Shown here: positions 24,601 to 35,420 of the stretch, piece after piece
Layout: every line of letters starts with the position of its first letter
Position numbering within the stretch: position 1 is the stretch's first letter
Source: Pseudomonas svalbardensis
GTDB taxonomy: Bacteria > Pseudomonadota > Gammaproteobacteria > Pseudomonadales > Pseudomonadaceae
DNA: 64,000 bases
Reading direction: 5' to 3'
Assembly (NCBI RefSeq): GCF_030053115.1
Contig: NZ_CP125619.1
Location: 3,421,501 to 3,485,500, forward strand
Notes under the pieces: model-generated
The model's database searches: none
What the model was told of the DNA's origin: nothing
What the model saw: the letters and a program-made list of their open reading frames with translations, nothing else
Position numbers and translations under genes: made by a program

Positions 24601-25500
24601 TTAAATCAGAACGAAAATCGCCAGCAAGCCACCAAAAATCGCCCACTTCTCCAGGTAATAGAGCTTGCGGTTGCGCTTCTTGAGCGCTTTGCCGCGAAGG
24701 CGAATCGTGTAGATTTTGGCGAACAAGCGGTTGATGCCGCCGGTCTTGTCACCCGCATCGTTCGGTGCGCCCGCCGCCGACATCACATTACGGCTGAACC
24801 AGCCATTGAACGCCGCCGCCCAGCGATACTTCATCGGCCGCTCTACGTCGCAGAACAAAATGATGCGGTTCTGCTCGGTGGTGTTTTCGGCGTAATGAAT
24901 GAAGGTCTCGTCGAACATGACCGCTTCACCGTCACGCCAGTGGTAGTTCTCGCCATCGACGTTGATGTAGCAACCGGCATCGTTCGGTGTTTCCAGGCCC
25001 AGGTGATAGCGGTAGGAACCGGCATACGGATCGCGGTGACGGACCAGTTTCGAACCCGGTGGCAGCTCCGCGAACATCGCTGCCTTGATCGAGCCGATGC
25101 TTTGCACCAGTTCGGTGGTGCGCGGGCAGAGTTTCATGGCCGAAGGATGGCTGTCGCCATACCACTTCAGGTAGAAACGTTTCCAGCCCGTCTTGAAGAA
25201 CGAGTTGAAGCCGACGTCGTCGTATTGATTCGAGCGTTTGATCTCCCCGGCCCTGAGCAGGTTCTGGCCCTCGGCGCGAATTTCTTCCCAATGGTCCTGC
25301 AACGGACTCAGATCAGGAAAGTCGGCCGGGTTGAGATAAGGCTTGTTGGGGATTTTCGAGAACAGATAAAGGAAGCAATTGATCGGCGCCAGAAACGTCG
25401 AGTGGTCGCTCAGTTGGCGGCCCAGCTTGTGGCGCACGCGTCCGCGCAAGTGGACGTACGCAATGGATACAACGTAAATAGCGGCAATGATCAATTTCAC
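24601..25500 (-). CDS. lpxO: Lipid A 2-hydroxylase LpxO
   Basis: This Fe(II)/2-oxoglutarate dioxygenase hydroxylates a secondary acyl chain of lipid A at the inner membrane. The 299 residues match the family length. An N-terminal hydrophobic segment (MKLIIAAIYVVSIAYVHL) anchors it, and a second hydrophobic segment ends the protein (WAIFGGLLAIFVLI). The aspartyl/asparaginyl hydroxylase core has HRDPYAGSYRYHLGL with an iron-binding His, and DGEAVMFDETFIHYAENTT with the second His. The gene is monocistronic as far as visible. Confidence 0.93.
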   Translation of the reverse strand: MKLIIAAIYVVSIAYVHLRGRVRHKLGRQLSDHSTFLAPINCFLYLFSKIPNKPYLNPADFPDLSPLQDHWEEIRAEGQNLLRAGEIKRSNQYDDVGFNSFFKTGWKRFYLKWYGDSHPSAMKLCPRTTELVQSIGSIKAAMFAELPPGSKLVRHRDPYAGSYRYHLGLETPNDAGCYINVDGENYHWRDGEAVMFDETFIHYAENTTEQNRIILFCDVERPMKYRWAAAFNGWFSRNVMSAAGAPNDAGDKTGGINRLFAKIYTIRLRGKALKKRNRKLYYLEKWAIFGGLLAIFVLI

Positions 25501-25984
25501 AAAAAATCGTCACACGTCAGAAGTGAACAAACTGCGTCCCTTGCCGATCGATCGGCCCGAGGGTCTTGTGCAGCGTCTGAAGACGAAACAGCGCGTCCTT
25601 GAGCCTATGCCGCCTGTCGGCATCAGGTGACAGATGGCATTTTAGCCACAGTTTGTAACCAATAGTTAACCTTCAACTGTGAAAATCTGTCCACTGATGC
25701 TGCCAAAGTGGCCGTGCGGCCTTAACGCCCTATCGTTTAAAGAGCCAGACCAGTACAATCGCCGCCAAACATTACGCGCCCCCCTTGGTTGATGACGGGA
25801 ATGAACCCCGTCTCAGCGCACTTCGACTCGGGCCAAGCGCTCCATATGCTGCTGTCCACTTATTGCCAGATGGACCTTCCGCTTCTGACCGGGATGCATT
25901 TCCTGTGGTTCGAATACCGGAAACAGGTACTGAATCGGTACTGCCGCAACCCTAGCTACTCTGAATGCTTCGCAGGAAAAACCT
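25501..25984. other. Divergent intergenic region between lpxO and the ABC-F gene
   Basis: This stretch of 484 bp must hold the promoters of both genes. A 66- to 70-codon frame (ATG at 25789 or 25801, stop 26001) overlaps the ABC-F start but has only a weak ribosome site and no recognisable content, so I do not call it a gene. An upstream-ORF role in controlling the ABC-F gene cannot be excluded. Confidence 0.5.
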
Positions 25985-27574
25985 TTGATCTCTACAGCTA
26001 ACATCACGATGCAGTTCGGCGCCAAGCCGCTATTCGAAAACGTTTCGGTCAAATTCGCCGCGGGCAACCGCTACGGCCTGATCGGCGCCAACGGTTGCGG
26101 CAAGTCGACGTTCATGAAAATCCTCGGCGACGACCTCGAGCCATCCGGCGGCCAGGTCATGCTCGAGCCGAACGTGCGTCTGGGTAAACTGCGCCAGGAC
26201 CAGTTCGCTTACGAAGAATTCACCGTGATCGATACCGTGATCATGGGTCACGAAGAACTGTGGAAGGTCAAGGCCGAGCGCGACCGCATCTACTCGCTGC
26301 CGGAAATGACCGAAGAAGACGGCATGGCCGTTGCGGAACTGGAAACCGAGTTCGCCGAAATGGACGGCTACACCGCCGAATCCCGCGCCGGCGAACTGCT
26401 GCTGGGCCTGGGTATCGGCATCGAGCAACACTTTGGCCCGATGAGCGAGGTTTCCCCAGGCTGGAAACTGCGCGTATTGCTGGCTCAGGCGCTGTTCTCC
26501 GATCCTGAAGTGTTGTTGCTCGACGAACCGACCAACCACCTGGACATCAACACCATCCGCTGGCTGGAAAACATTCTGACCCAGCGCTCCAGCCTGATGA
26601 TCATCATCTCCCACGACCGTCACTTCCTGAACAGCGTGTGCACCCACATGGCTGACCTGGACTACGGCGAGTTGCGCCTGTTCCCGGGCAACTACGACGA
26701 GTACATGACCGTGGCGACCCAGTCCCGCGAGCAACTGCTGTCGGACAACGCCAAGAAGAAGGCGCAGATCTCAGAACTGCAATCGTTCGTCAGCCGCTTC
26801 TCGGCCAACGCCTCGAAAGCCAAGCAAGCGACCTCCCGCGCCAAGGCGATCGACAAGATCCAGCTGGCCGAGGTCAAGCCTTCGAGCCGTGTGAGCCCGT
26901 TCATCCGTTTCGAACAAACCAAGAAGCTGCACCGTCAGGCGGTCATCGTCGAGCGCATGGCCAAAGGCTTCGACGGCAAGACACTGTTCAAGGACTTCAG
27001 CTTCCAGGTTGAAGCTGGCGAGCGCGTGGCGATCATCGGCCCGAACGGCATCGGCAAAACCACCCTGCTGCGCACCCTGGTCAATGAACTGACCCCAGAT
27101 GCCGGCACCGTGAAGTGGACCGACGCCGCAGAACTGGGCTACTACGCCCAGGACCACGCGCACGACTTCGAAGACGACTGCAACCTGTTCGACTGGATGG
27201 GCCAATGGACCCAGGGCGGCGAGCAAATCGTTCGCGGCACCCTCGGCCGTATGCTGTTCTCCAACGACGAGATCCTCAAGTCGGTCAAGGTCATCTCCGG
27301 TGGTGAGCAAGGTCGCATGCTGTTCGGCAAGCTGATCCTGCAAAAGCCGAACGTGCTGATCATGGACGAACCGACCAACCACTTGGACATGGAATCCATC
27401 GAGGCGCTGAACCTGGCGCTGGAGAACTACCCGGGCACGCTGATCTTCGTCAGCCACGACCGTGAGTTCGTATCGTCGTTGGCCACCCGCATTATCGAAC
27501 TCAGCCCTAGCGGCGTGATCGACTTCAGCGGTACTTATGATGACTACCTGCGTAGCCAGGGCGTTGTGTTCTAA
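25985..27574 (+). CDS. ybiT: ABC-F ribosome-associated ATPase, YbiT type
   Basis: ABC-F proteins act on the ribosomal E site to rescue or regulate translation and have no membrane domain. The 529-residue protein has two nucleotide-binding domains. The first carries Walker [10 protein letters not shown] (about residue 36) and [11 protein letters not shown]; the second carries [22 protein letters not shown] and [12 protein letters not shown] linker rich in Lys/Ala joins them ([19 protein letters not shown]). Length and sequence fit YbiT. The start is TTG at 25985 ([12 protein letters not shown]) with AGGA in front. A hairpin terminator follows at 27593. Confidence 0.95.
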   Translation: MISTANITMQFGAKPLFENVSVKFAAGNRYGLIGANGCGKSTFMKILGDDLEPSGGQVMLEPNVRLGKLRQDQFAYEEFTVIDTVIMGHEELWKVKAERDRIYSLPEMTEEDGMAVAELETEFAEMDGYTAESRAGELLLGLGIGIEQHFGPMSEVSPGWKLRVLLAQALFSDPEVLLLDEPTNHLDINTIRWLENILTQRSSLMIIISHDRHFLNSVCTHMADLDYGELRLFPGNYDEYMTVATQSREQLLSDNAKKKAQISELQSFVSRFSANASKAKQATSRAKAIDKIQLAEVKPSSRVSPFIRFEQTKKLHRQAVIVERMAKGFDGKTLFKDFSFQVEAGERVAIIGPNGIGKTTLLRTLVNELTPDAGTVKWTDAAELGYYAQDHAHDFEDDCNLFDWMGQWTQGGEQIVRGTLGRMLFSNDEILKSVKVISGGEQGRMLFGKLILQKPNVLIMDEPTNHLDMESIEALNLALENYPGTLIFVSHDREFVSSLATRIIELSPSGVIDFSGTYDDYLRSQGVVF

Positions 27575-27592
27575 ATAGCTGCTGAAACTGAG

Positions 27593-27619
27593 AAGCCCTG
27601 TCCTTGCGACGGGGCTTTT
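27593..27619 (+). terminator. Intrinsic terminator of the ABC-F gene
   Basis: The stem AAGCCCTGTC / GACGGGGCTT with a short CTTGC loop is followed by a run of T. It lies 18 bp after the stop codon. Confidence 0.88.
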
Positions 27620-27657
27620 TGCATTTCATGGCCAAGGAATGCGTTGGTGCTGAAACC

Positions 27658-27721
27658 TTCGCGAGCAGGCTCGCTCCCACATTAGATTGCGGTCTACTGT
27701 GGGAGCGAGCCTGCTCGCGAA
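27658..27721. repeat. REP pair, family 1
   Basis: Two inverted copies of the TTCGCGAGCAGGCTCGC unit (27658-27681, 27698-27721) are separated by 16 bp, as at 24513. Confidence 0.92.
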
Positions 27722-27820
27722 GAGGCCCTCAAACTCTACGAATATAGTTAGCCTGCTTTCTTTTATTTCATGCCCGCGCCATGATGCAGTTCTCCTACCG
27801 CCGCCCGCGAACGAGCCCTC

Positions 27821-29011
27821 ATGTCTGTGCAGCAACTGCCACCGCAAAGCTCCATGGCGATCACTCTGCAGATCGTCTCCATCGTCTTTTATACCTTTAT
27901 TGCCTTCCTCTGCATTGGCCTGCCGATTGCGGTATTGCCGGGCTACGTCCACGAACAGCTGGGTTTCAGCGCGATCATCGCGGGGCTGACCATCGGCTCG
28001 CAGTACCTGGCCACCCTGCTCAGCCGCCCGATGGCCGGACGCCTGTCGGACAGCATCGGCACCAAACGGGCGATTGTTTACGGGTTATCGGGGATTGTGT
28101 TGAGCGGTGCGCTGACGTGGATTTCAACGCTGCTGCAAAGTTTTCCGTTGCTGAGCCTGTTGATCCTGATCGCCGGCCGCTTGTTGCTGGGGATCGCCCA
28201 AGGCTTGATCGGGGTTGGGACGATCAGTTGGTGCATGGGTCAGGTGGGCGCTGAACATACCGCGCGATCGATCTCCTGGAACGGCATCGCCTCCTACGGC
28301 GCCATCGCCATTGGTGCGCCGCTGGGCGTGGTGATGGTCGGCGAGCTGGGGTTCGCCAGTCTTGGGATCGCGCTGTCGGTGCTTGCGCTGGCAGCGTTGT
28401 TGCTGATCCGAAGCAAACCCTCGGTGCCGGTGATTCGCGGCGAGCGCCTGCCGTTCTGGGCGGTGTTTGGGCGCATTGCGCCGTTCGGTGTGAGCCTGAG
28501 CCTCGCCTCCATCGGTTACGGCACCCTGACCACTTTTATTACCCTGTATTACGTCAGCCGTGGCTGGGCCGGCGCGGCTTACTGCCTGACGGTGTTCGGG
28601 GTGTGTTTCATTCTGGCGCGACTGTTGTTCATCTCCAGCATCAGCCGTTTCGGTGGGTTCACCTCGGCCATTGCCTGTATGAGCATTGAAACGGTGGGCC
28701 TTGCATTGCTATGGCTTGCACCTTCGACCGGTTATGCGCTGATCGGCGCAGGCCTGACCGGGTTCGGTTTGTCGCTGGTGTATCCGGCGCTGGGGGTCGA
28801 AGCGATCAAGCAAGTGCCCAACGCCAGCCGCGGGGCGGGATTGAGTGCTTACGCGGTGTTTTTCGATCTGGCGCTGGCGATTGCCGGGCCATTGATGGGC
28901 GCGGTGGCGTTGAACCTGGGGTACACGTGGATTTTCTTCAGCGCGGCGTTGTTGTCGATAACAGGATTGGGCCTGACGCTGTTGTTGAAACGTCGTGCGA
29001 TGAACGCCTGA
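27821..29011 (+). CDS. MFS transporter, YhhS/YfcJ type
   Basis: The inner-membrane secondary transporter has 396 residues and about 12 hydrophobic segments. The MFS loop 2-3 motif appears as RPMAGRLSDSIGTKRA, and GIAQGLIGVGTISW marks the fifth helix. The overall sequence resembles the YhhS/YfcJ drug- and arabinose-efflux-like group, but the substrate cannot be read from the sequence. It ends next to a convergent secreted hydrolase gene, with the two stops directly adjacent (29011/29012). Confidence 0.88.
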   Translation: MSVQQLPPQSSMAITLQIVSIVFYTFIAFLCIGLPIAVLPGYVHEQLGFSAIIAGLTIGSQYLATLLSRPMAGRLSDSIGTKRAIVYGLSGIVLSGALTWISTLLQSFPLLSLLILIAGRLLLGIAQGLIGVGTISWCMGQVGAEHTARSISWNGIASYGAIAIGAPLGVVMVGELGFASLGIALSVLALAALLLIRSKPSVPVIRGERLPFWAVFGRIAPFGVSLSLASIGYGTLTTFITLYYVSRGWAGAAYCLTVFGVCFILARLLFISSISRFGGFTSAIACMSIETVGLALLWLAPSTGYALIGAGLTGFGLSLVYPALGVEAIKQVPNASRGAGLSAYAVFFDLALAIAGPLMGAVALNLGYTWIFFSAALLSITGLGLTLLLKRRAMNA

Positions 29012-30049
29012 TTACTGATCGGCGGTCTGCATCCCGGCCCGGGTCGATTTGCCAAGCGCATGAGAGAAGAAATGCCCGGCTTCGGACACCAGGGTGCGGT
29101 GGATGTCTTTGCGATCGACGCCATCGGCATCGGTGCACAGCGCCGGCATGGCGATGATCTGCTCTTCGTTGCAAGGCGCCATGAACACGAAGTGCCCTGC
29201 CCCGGCCAGCAACTTGAAGTCCGGTGCGATCGGCAGTTTGCGCGCCAGGGCGGCGGCATTCTTGTCGAATGCCACCAGTTTGTCGCCGTCGCCACTGTAG
29301 AGCAGCACCGGCACATGCACGTCGGCCAGGGTATGGCGGCCAAACTTCAGGCTCAGCGGCGCCATGAGCAACAAGGCGCGAACCCGAGGGTCAGCCACCG
29401 GTTGCAAGTCATCACGGTCAGCAATCAATTCGCCTTGGGTGTTGCAGGCATCGCGGTCGTCCGGGCGTTCCTGACAATAGCGGCGCAGACGGTCCAGGTC
29501 TGGTGTCGCGCCGGACAGAATCAGCGCCGTCTCTCCGCCCGCCGAATAACCGATCACACCCACCTGATCGGCATTGACGAAAGGCGCGAGCATTCGATCG
29601 CCAAGCGTCGCGGTAATGGCTTCGGAAATCTGGATGGGCCGACCGTAAAGGTTACTCAACGTACCGAGGCGGCTGTGGTCTTTGGAGTTGTCACCGGGGT
29701 GGATCACCGCCACCACCACAAACCCTTTGCGTGCCAGCGACGTGGCGAGGTCGTGCAAGGCCAGGGGGGTTCCGGTGTTGCCGTGGGACAGCATCAGCAT
29801 CGGGAAACTACCGATGGCGACTCGGGTGTCTTCGCCCGCTTCGACCGTGTAGCCCTCGAGGATGCTGGAGTGTTCCTTGTCGCTGGAGGGATAGAAGGCG
29901 ATGGCGCGCATCGGCTGCAAGTCCAGAGGGTCAAGAAAGCTCATCTCATGGAAGCCGACGCTCCAGTGAGGAGGCGGCGCAGGCGCGGCGTGCACTGAGT
30001 TCAGGCTGCTGAGCAGGCAAATCAGTAAAGTTGCACAAAGACGCACCAT
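29012..30049 (-). CDS. Secreted alpha/beta hydrolase (dienelactone hydrolase-like)
   Basis: The precursor of 345 residues has a signal peptide (LCATLLICLLSSLNSVHA). It has the alpha/beta hydrolase fold: PMLMLSHGNTG (oxyanion side), nucleophile Ser in VGVIGYSAGGETAL, acid in LLYSGDGDKLVAFD, and His in LAGAGHFVFMAP. Six Cys occur in the lid/cap region and tail (for example RYCQERPDDRDACNTQ), which suggests disulfides. The substrate is unknown. The start ATG at 30049 is preferred to the GTG at 30061 because GGAG lies between them at proper spacing. Confidence 0.85.
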   Translation of the reverse strand: MVRLCATLLICLLSSLNSVHAAPAPPPHWSVGFHEMSFLDPLDLQPMRAIAFYPSSDKEHSSILEGYTVEAGEDTRVAIGSFPMLMLSHGNTGTPLALHDLATSLARKGFVVVAVIHPGDNSKDHSRLGTLSNLYGRPIQISEAITATLGDRMLAPFVNADQVGVIGYSAGGETALILSGATPDLDRLRRYCQERPDDRDACNTQGELIADRDDLQPVADPRVRALLLMAPLSLKFGRHTLADVHVPVLLYSGDGDKLVAFDKNAAALARKLPIAPDFKLLAGAGHFVFMAPCNEEQIIAMPALCTDADGVDRKDIHRTLVSEAGHFFSHALGKSTRAGMQTADQ

Positions 30050-30141
30050 GGGAGGCTCCACTTGGCTATTGACCGGGGACGTTAACCCTCGACGGCATAA
30101 CTCGGGCCACTATTTAATGAAATTCCGAAACATCCAGAAAC

Positions 30142-30188
30142 AAAAAACTCCGTATCTGGCACTTGCGTGATCAGAATACAGAGTTTTG
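30142..30188 (-). terminator. Intrinsic terminator downstream of azoR
   Basis: On the minus strand the arms AAAACTCTGTATTCTG and CCAGATACGGAGTTTT form an imperfect hairpin followed by a T tract. It lies 40 bp beyond the azoR stop and separates azoR from the hydrolase gene. Confidence 0.72.
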
Positions 30189-30228
30189 GGGATGTTGCTC
30201 GAGCTGTTTGATTTTCTTTACACACGCC

Positions 30229-30840
30229 TTACGCGGCGGCGAACAACTGCTCGCTGATTTGCGTGTGAGCGTCGCTCATGGCTTTGGTACGGACGTCGTC
30301 ACCGTAGGCAAGGCCATGGGCACGGACGAACTCAAGGTCGGTGATACCGATGAAGCCGAACAGCACCTTCAAGTACTCTTCGTGAGCCACACCTGTGGCC
30401 TGACCGGCATGCAGACCGCCGGAAGTCGATACGATCACGACTTTCTTGCCACCGCAGAGGCCTTCAGGGCCGGCTTCGGTGTAACGGAAGGTCTGACCGG
30501 CAACGGCGATGCGATCGATCCAGGCCTTGAGTTGGGTCGGAATGGTGAAGTTGTACATCGGAGCTGCAATCACCACGGCATCGGCGGCGAGGAATTCGGC
30601 CAGGGTGGTGGTACTCAGATCGGCTTCGTGTTGCTGCGCGGCGTTACGCAGTTCAGCGGTGGTGCCGGCGGCAACCAGAGTCGTGGCAGAGAAATGGCTG
30701 ATGGCATCGGCGGCCAGGTCGCGGTAGGTCACCACCGCAGTCGGCTCGGCGGTTTGCCAGGCTTTAACGACTTCGCTGCTCAGCTGACGGGAAGCCGAGT
30801 TGTCACCAAGAATGCTCGAATCGATATGCAGCAGTTTCAT
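30229..30840 (-). CDS. azoR: FMN-dependent NADH-azoreductase
   Basis: The cytosolic flavodoxin-fold homodimer reduces quinones and azo compounds with NADH. The 203-residue product starts [21 protein letters not shown] (the FMN phosphate loop). It contains [19 protein letters not shown] and STSGGLHAG, both typical of the AzoR family. The ATG at 30840 is chosen; the open frame upstream to 30966 runs through the promoter. It is divergent from a LysR-type gene 128 bp away, the usual arrangement for LysR control. An inverted repeat in the gap could be the operator. Confidence 0.94.
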   Translation of the reverse strand: MKLLHIDSSILGDNSASRQLSSEVVKAWQTAEPTAVVTYRDLAADAISHFSATTLVAAGTTAELRNAAQQHEADLSTTTLAEFLAADAVVIAAPMYNFTIPTQLKAWIDRIAVAGQTFRYTEAGPEGLCGGKKVVIVSTSGGLHAGQATGVAHEEYLKVLFGFIGITDLEFVRAHGLAYGDDVRTKAMSDAHTQISEQLFAAA

Positions 30841-30858
30841 GTGGGATCTCCAGGTGAG

Positions 30859-30876
30859 GATCGCTACGAGGCGATC
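30859..30876. promoter_or_regulatory. Candidate LysR operator (inverted repeat)
   Basis: GATCGC-TACGAG-GCGATC, a perfect 6-bp inverted repeat, lies 18 bp upstream of azoR in the shared azoR/lysR intergenic region. Position and symmetry suit a LysR-type site, though the exact T-N11-A form is not met. Confidence 0.4.
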
Positions 30877-30968
30877 TGATGGGGAGAATCCTACAGGCGA
30901 AACCAATAGCTGATTAGACTGCAACAATGCGATAGTTCGTCCCACTGATAGAACAATCGAGCCCAACC

Positions 30969-31877
30969 ATGCAAGACCTCAATGATCTTTACTACTTCGC
31001 CAAGGTGGTTGAAGCCGGTGGCTTCGCGGCGGCCGGGCGTTTGCTCGGGATTCCCAAGTCGCGGTTGTCGCGGCGCATCGCCGAGCTGGAAGAGCGCCTC
31101 GGCGCGCGCTTGCTGCAACGCACTACCCGACAACTGAAGCTGACTGCCGTGGGTGAACGTTATCTGCGGCACTGTCAGGCGATGCTGCTGGAAGCCGAGA
31201 TGGCGGATGAAGCCGTCGCCAGCATGTCCAGCGAACCTCGCGGACGTTTGCGGGTGTCCTGCCCCGTCGGGCTGGCCCACGAAATTCTGCCGACAGTGAT
31301 TAGCGACTTTCTTGAAAAGTTTCCTCAGGTACAACTGGAAGTCATGTTGCTCAACCGCCGCGTTGACCTGGTGACTGAGGGCATCGATGTCGCGCTGCGG
31401 GTGCGTGAGTTGGGCGACGAAGACCCACTGTTGGTCACCCGACGTTTGCGCCAGGCGCAGATGGCGATGGTCGCCAGCCCCGGTTTTTTGCACGGACTTG
31501 AAATCAACCACCCCGAAGACTTGAAACACCTGCCCGTGCTCGGCGCCCTGGAAGCCGACCGCCTGGTGCATATCCGCATGCTCGACCAGCAGGGTAAAAG
31601 CTGCGATCTCACCCTCGAAGCGCGATTGGGCATTGATGACTTTATCGTGCGCAAGGCCTGCACCCTCGCTGGCCAGGGTTTTACGATGCTGCCGATGATG
31701 TATTGCGAGCAGGAACTGGAAAACGGCTCGCTGATACAGTTGCTGCCCGACTGGTCGTTGCCTGGCGGCTGGCTGCAAGCGGTCTACCCTCATCGGCGCG
31801 GGGTGATGCCGGCCGTGCGCGCCTGGCTCGACCATTTGATCGAATCATTCAATGCCTGTGGGGACCGACTGATATGA
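30969..31877 (+). CDS. LysR-family transcriptional regulator
   Basis: The 302-residue DNA-binding regulator has an N-terminal winged helix-turn-helix ([25 protein letters not shown], then [24 protein letters not shown]). The C-terminal periplasmic-binding-protein-like effector domain starts near [12 protein letters not shown]. It is divergently placed from azoR and is the likely regulator of it, responding to quinone-type or electrophilic compounds as in related systems (inference). The stop overlaps the start of the YjbR gene. Confidence 0.92.
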   Translation: MQDLNDLYYFAKVVEAGGFAAAGRLLGIPKSRLSRRIAELEERLGARLLQRTTRQLKLTAVGERYLRHCQAMLLEAEMADEAVASMSSEPRGRLRVSCPVGLAHEILPTVISDFLEKFPQVQLEVMLLNRRVDLVTEGIDVALRVRELGDEDPLLVTRRLRQAQMAMVASPGFLHGLEINHPEDLKHLPVLGALEADRLVHIRMLDQQGKSCDLTLEARLGIDDFIVRKACTLAGQGFTMLPMMYCEQELENGSLIQLLPDWSLPGGWLQAVYPHRRGVMPAVRAWLDHLIESFNACGDRLI

Positions 31878-32233
31878 AGGCTGGACGTATGAGCGAAGAG
31901 GATGTCGCGCAATTCTGTCTCGCGCTGCCGGGTGCGCGGGAAGACTACAAGTGGGGTGGCGTACGGGTGTTTTCGATTGCAGGGAACAAGATGTTTGCCT
32001 TGCAGAATCTGAGGGGCGAATCCCTGGCCTTCAAGGTCGACAAGGACTTGTTTCTTGGCCATTGCGACCGCCCGGGAATCCGCCCGGCGCCTTATCTGGC
32101 GCGGGCTCAGTGGATCATCATGGAAACGCCCTACCCGTTGGGCCCTGAAGAGCTGCAAGGCTTGTTGCAGCGTTCCCATCAATTGGTGGTGAGCAAGTTG
32201 CCCAAGCGCACTCAGGTCGGACTGCTGCTTTAA
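31874..32233 (+). CDS. MmcQ/YjbR family protein
   Basis: The small cytosolic protein (about 119 residues) has the CyaY-like fold of the YjbR family: EEDVAQFCLALPGAREDYKW, VFSIAGNKMFAL, SLAFKVD and a C-terminal helix HQLVVSKLPKR. Members are often called DNA-binding proteins, but evidence is thin. ATG 31874 overlaps the LysR stop. ATG 31889 (MSEEDV...) is an equally good family start with AAGG in front. The gene is convergent with the DUF1294 gene, overlapping by 4 bp. Confidence 0.85.
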   Translation: MKAGRMSEEDVAQFCLALPGAREDYKWGGVRVFSIAGNKMFALQNLRGESLAFKVDKDLFLGHCDRPGIRPAPYLARAQWIIMETPYPLGPEELQGLLQRSHQLVVSKLPKRTQVGLLL

Positions 32234-32658
32234 AGCAACGCGAACAGATGGGCGCCGAGAAACAGCTGGTCGATCCAGAACACTTGGTGCAGCAGCACAA
32301 TGATCCAGAACACCAACTGAAACGAGAGCTTGCGCGTCTTGTGCCGAAACAGCTGCTGCGCCAGTAAGGCGCCCGGCCAGCCCCCGGCGAGTTCCACCGC
32401 ATGCAACACGTTCTCCGGGGTGCGCCAATGGTCGGCGCGCGCCTTGCGCTTGTCGCTCCAGTACAGCAAGAACGCCAGCAGGCTGATGCCCCCGTACGCT
32501 GCCAAGGGAATCACGGAACCCCCGCGCAGCCACAACGACATCGAGCCGTACAGCGGCAGCGCGCACAGGACCGCAAACACCAACAATTTCAGCTGAAGAT
32601 TGCGAATCTCTCCTGCGGGTTTGCGTCCGGGGTTGTTGCGCGAGCTGCCATCATTCAT
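32230..32658 (-). CDS. DUF1294 membrane protein
   Basis: The 142-residue inner-membrane protein has a basic N-terminus and three to four hydrophobic helices ([61 protein letters not shown]). The pair WSDKRKA and [19 protein letters not shown] is the DUF1294 signature; in longer homologues it is fused to a cold-shock domain, which is absent here. It overlaps the uppP stop (ATGA), so the two are translationally coupled. Confidence 0.88.
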   Translation of the reverse strand: MNDGSSRNNPGRKPAGEIRNLQLKLLVFAVLCALPLYGSMSLWLRGGSVIPLAAYGGISLLAFLLYWSDKRKARADHWRTPENVLHAVELAGGWPGALLAQQLFRHKTRKLSFQLVFWIIVLLHQVFWIDQLFLGAHLFALL

Positions 32659-33488
32659 GGCTTGACCGCGGCCCAGTCAACCCAGCCAAACTGCCAGGTG
32701 GCCAGGATGACCAGGCCGAATGCGATGCGATACCAGGCAAACGCCGCATAGCTGTGGCTGCCGATGAACACCAGCAAGGCTCTGACGGCAATCATCGCGA
32801 AGATGAACGCCGTGACGAAACCGATCGCGAACACCGGAAAATCAGACGGAACGAACAGGTCGCGATACTTGTAGCCCGAGTACACCGCCGCGCCGACCAT
32901 GGTCGGCATCGCCAGGAAGAAAGAAAACTCGGTGGCGGTCTTGCGCGACAAGCCGAACAGCAAACCGCCAATGATCGTCGAGCCGGAACGCGAGGTCCCG
33001 GGAATCATTGCCAGGCACTGGGCAAAGCCAACTTTCAGCGCGTCTTTCCAGGTGATTTCGTCGACGGTGTGGGCATGCACTTCATGCTGACGCTGCTCAG
33101 CCCACAGCATGACGATACCGCCCACGACCAACGCCGTGGCCACGGTGATCGGGTTGAACAGATACTCGTGGATCAGATCAGCGAAAATCACCCCCAATAC
33201 CACGGCCGGCAGGAAGGCGATCAGCAGGTTCGCGGTAAAGCGTCGAGCGCTCGGCTGCGTCGGCAAACCGATGACCACATCAAATATCTTGCGACGAAAC
33301 TCCCACACCACCGCCAGAATCGCGCCCAACTGGATAATGATGTTGAAGGCCATGGCCCGCTCGCCACCGAAGTCGAGCAGGTCAGCCACGATGATCTGGT
33401 GGCCGGTACTGGAAATCGGCAAAAACTCCGTCAGCCCTTCTACAACCCCAAGAATCAATGCCGAAAAGGCAGTCCAAAGATCCATCAA
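32655..33488 (-). CDS. uppP: Undecaprenyl-diphosphate phosphatase UppP/BacA
   Basis: This integral membrane enzyme recycles undecaprenyl pyrophosphate for cell-wall synthesis and confers bacitracin tolerance. The 277 residues match the family. Key motifs are [19 protein letters not shown] (acidic Glu and Ser/His cluster) near the N-terminus and [22 protein letters not shown] in the middle, the catalytic loop with Arg. Seven to eight membrane helices are visible. It is first in an operon with the DUF1294 gene. Confidence 0.95.
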   Translation of the reverse strand: MMDLWTAFSALILGVVEGLTEFLPISSTGHQIIVADLLDFGGERAMAFNIIIQLGAILAVVWEFRRKIFDVVIGLPTQPSARRFTANLLIAFLPAVVLGVIFADLIHEYLFNPITVATALVVGGIVMLWAEQRQHEVHAHTVDEITWKDALKVGFAQCLAMIPGTSRSGSTIIGGLLFGLSRKTATEFSFFLAMPTMVGAAVYSGYKYRDLFVPSDFPVFAIGFVTAFIFAMIAVRALLVFIGSHSYAAFAWYRIAFGLVILATWQFGWVDWAAVKP

Positions 33489-33778
33489 TCCCCCAAGAAG
33501 CGATGCGCCACGGCATGCCCGTAAGTATTTTTTTCAGAACGTTGACTGCGGTCAGCGTCGCTGCTGCACCGCGCGCATAGAATCCAGACGAAATCATAAA
33601 AATTCCGTGAAAAATCAACTTGGATTCAGGTTTTTCCGTGCGGGGCCGAAATCCTATCAGACAAGTCTGATTAACGCTGCGCGTTATTGGACTTGGGTCG
33701 GATATGACCGATTGGCAAAGTGTGGTTGGATGCTGGCGATCATTTATTACAAGAAAAAGAAACCGGAGTGACAGCATT

Positions 33779-35413
33779 ATGAACAGCTTGCGCAGTATGT
33801 CGATCAGCCGACGCTTGTGGCTTATCTTGATCGTGGCCGTCCTGATGCTAATGACGTTGGGCGTCTTGATGCTCAAGCAGATTCACGATGACCTGTACCA
33901 CGCCAAGGCTCAGAAAACCCAGCATGTGGTGCAAACCGCCAGCGGTATTCTGACCTATTACCACGACCTCGAAACCGCCGGCACGCTCACCCGCGATGCT
34001 GCGCAGAAGCAGGCTCTGAGCGCCGTTCGTGGTCTGCGTTATGACCAGAATGACTACTTCTGGATCAATGACCTGACGCCGGTGATGATCATGCACCCGG
34101 CCAACCCGAAACTCGATGGCCAGAACCTATCGGCGATCCGCGACCCCGACGGTTTTGCCCTGTTTAACGAAATGGTCGCCGTCGCCAAGACCAAGGGTGC
34201 CGGCACCGTCGACTATCGCTGGCCGAAACCGGGCGCCAGCGCGCCGGTAGAAAAAACTTCCTACATCAAACTCTTCGAGCCCTGGGGTTGGGTAATCGGT
34301 TCGGGCGTGTATATCGATGACATGCAGGCCGAGTTCTATGGTCAGGTCTGGAAGGCCTCGTTCGTGGGGCTGGTGATTGCCCTGATCATGGCGCCGCTGG
34401 TCATCCTGATTGCCCGCAGCATCGTGCGTCCACTGCAGGAAACCGTGAACGCCATGGCCAACATCGCCAGCGGCGAGAGCGACCTGACCCGCAGCCTCGA
34501 CACACATGGCCAGGATGAAGTCACGCAACTGGCACGCCACTTCAACGCCTTCACCGCCAAGCTGCGACTGGTGATCAGGGAACTGCAAGTGTCCGCCAGT
34601 GCCCTGGGCCAGTCTTCCAGCGAACTGGGCAACGACGCCGCCCAGGCCCAGCAACGCAGTCAGCAACAGTCCCAGCAAATGGAACTGGTGGCCACTGCCA
34701 TCAATGAAGTGACGTATGGCGTGCACGACGTCGCGAAAAACGCCGAGCACGCCGCCAGCGAAATGCGCGATGCCGAGTCTCAGGCGCAGCAAGGCCAGGT
34801 CAACATCGATGGCAGCCTGCAACAGATCGACAAGCTGTCTTCGACCATCGATCAGGCGGTAGAAGTGATTCGCACCCTGGCCGCCGAAAGCACGCAGATC
34901 GGCAGCGTCCTTGAAGTGATCCGCTCCATCGCCGAGCAAACCAACTTGCTGGCCCTCAACGCGGCCATCGAAGCCGCCCGGGCCGGCGAGCAAGGTCGCG
35001 GTTTTGCGGTGGTGGCCGATGAAGTGCGACTGCTGGCCCAGCGTACCCAGAAGTCCACGGCCGAGATCCAGTCGATGATCGAACGCCTGCAAAGCCACTC
35101 CGAAGCGGCGGTCAAAGTGATCGGCGACAGCAGCCGTGCATCGCAGTTGACCATCGAGCAGGCCGGCCTGGCCGGTGCAAGCCTGAATGCCATTGCCCAG
35201 GCGCTGCGCAACCTCAACGGGTTGAACGCCTCCATCGCCAGCGCGACCTTGCAACAGGCGCATGTGGTCGAGGACATCAACCAGAACGTCACCCAGGCGG
35301 CCGGTTTGTCCCACAGCACGGCGCTGGCGGCCGAACAGTCGAGCGCGGCCAGCGTTCACCTGAAGGAATTGAGTGAGCAATTGAACGGGCTGCTCAAGCA
35401 GTTCCGGGTGTAA
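33779..35413 (+). CDS. Methyl-accepting chemotaxis protein with sCache sensor
   Basis: The 544-residue inner-membrane chemoreceptor has TM1 ([20 protein letters not shown]), then a periplasmic single-Cache domain of about 150 residues ([36 protein letters not shown]-like), TM2 ([18 protein letters not shown]), HAMP, and the signalling hairpin tip [20 protein letters not shown] followed by [15 protein letters not shown]. sCache_2 receptors often sense small carboxylates, but the ligand is not readable here. ATG 33779 follows GGAG. No CheB/CheR-binding pentapeptide is seen at the C-terminus. Confidence 0.92.
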   Translation: MNSLRSMSISRRLWLILIVAVLMLMTLGVLMLKQIHDDLYHAKAQKTQHVVQTASGILTYYHDLETAGTLTRDAAQKQALSAVRGLRYDQNDYFWINDLTPVMIMHPANPKLDGQNLSAIRDPDGFALFNEMVAVAKTKGAGTVDYRWPKPGASAPVEKTSYIKLFEPWGWVIGSGVYIDDMQAEFYGQVWKASFVGLVIALIMAPLVILIARSIVRPLQETVNAMANIASGESDLTRSLDTHGQDEVTQLARHFNAFTAKLRLVIRELQVSASALGQSSSELGNDAAQAQQRSQQQSQQMELVATAINEVTYGVHDVAKNAEHAASEMRDAESQAQQGQVNIDGSLQQIDKLSSTIDQAVEVIRTLAAESTQIGSVLEVIRSIAEQTNLLALNAAIEAARAGEQGRGFAVVADEVRLLAQRTQKSTAEIQSMIERLQSHSEAAVKVIGDSSRASQLTIEQAGLAGASLNAIAQALRNLNGLNASIASATLQQAHVVEDINQNVTQAAGLSHSTALAAEQSSAASVHLKELSEQLNGLLKQFRV

Positions 35414-35420
35414 CCACCTT

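Noticed and set aside
25789-26001. 70-codon ORF overlapping the start of the ABC-F gene
   Set aside because: It has a weak ribosome site, no recognisable content and an odd composition. An upstream-ORF role is possible but unsupported.
29060-29998. 312-codon plus-strand open frame opposite the secreted hydrolase
   Set aside because: The minus strand has a signal peptide and a GYSAGG nucleophile. The plus frame has neither motif nor ribosome site.
34127-35380. 417-codon minus-strand open frame opposite the chemoreceptor
   Set aside because: It is antisense to HAMP and signalling domains, which are unmistakable on the plus strand.
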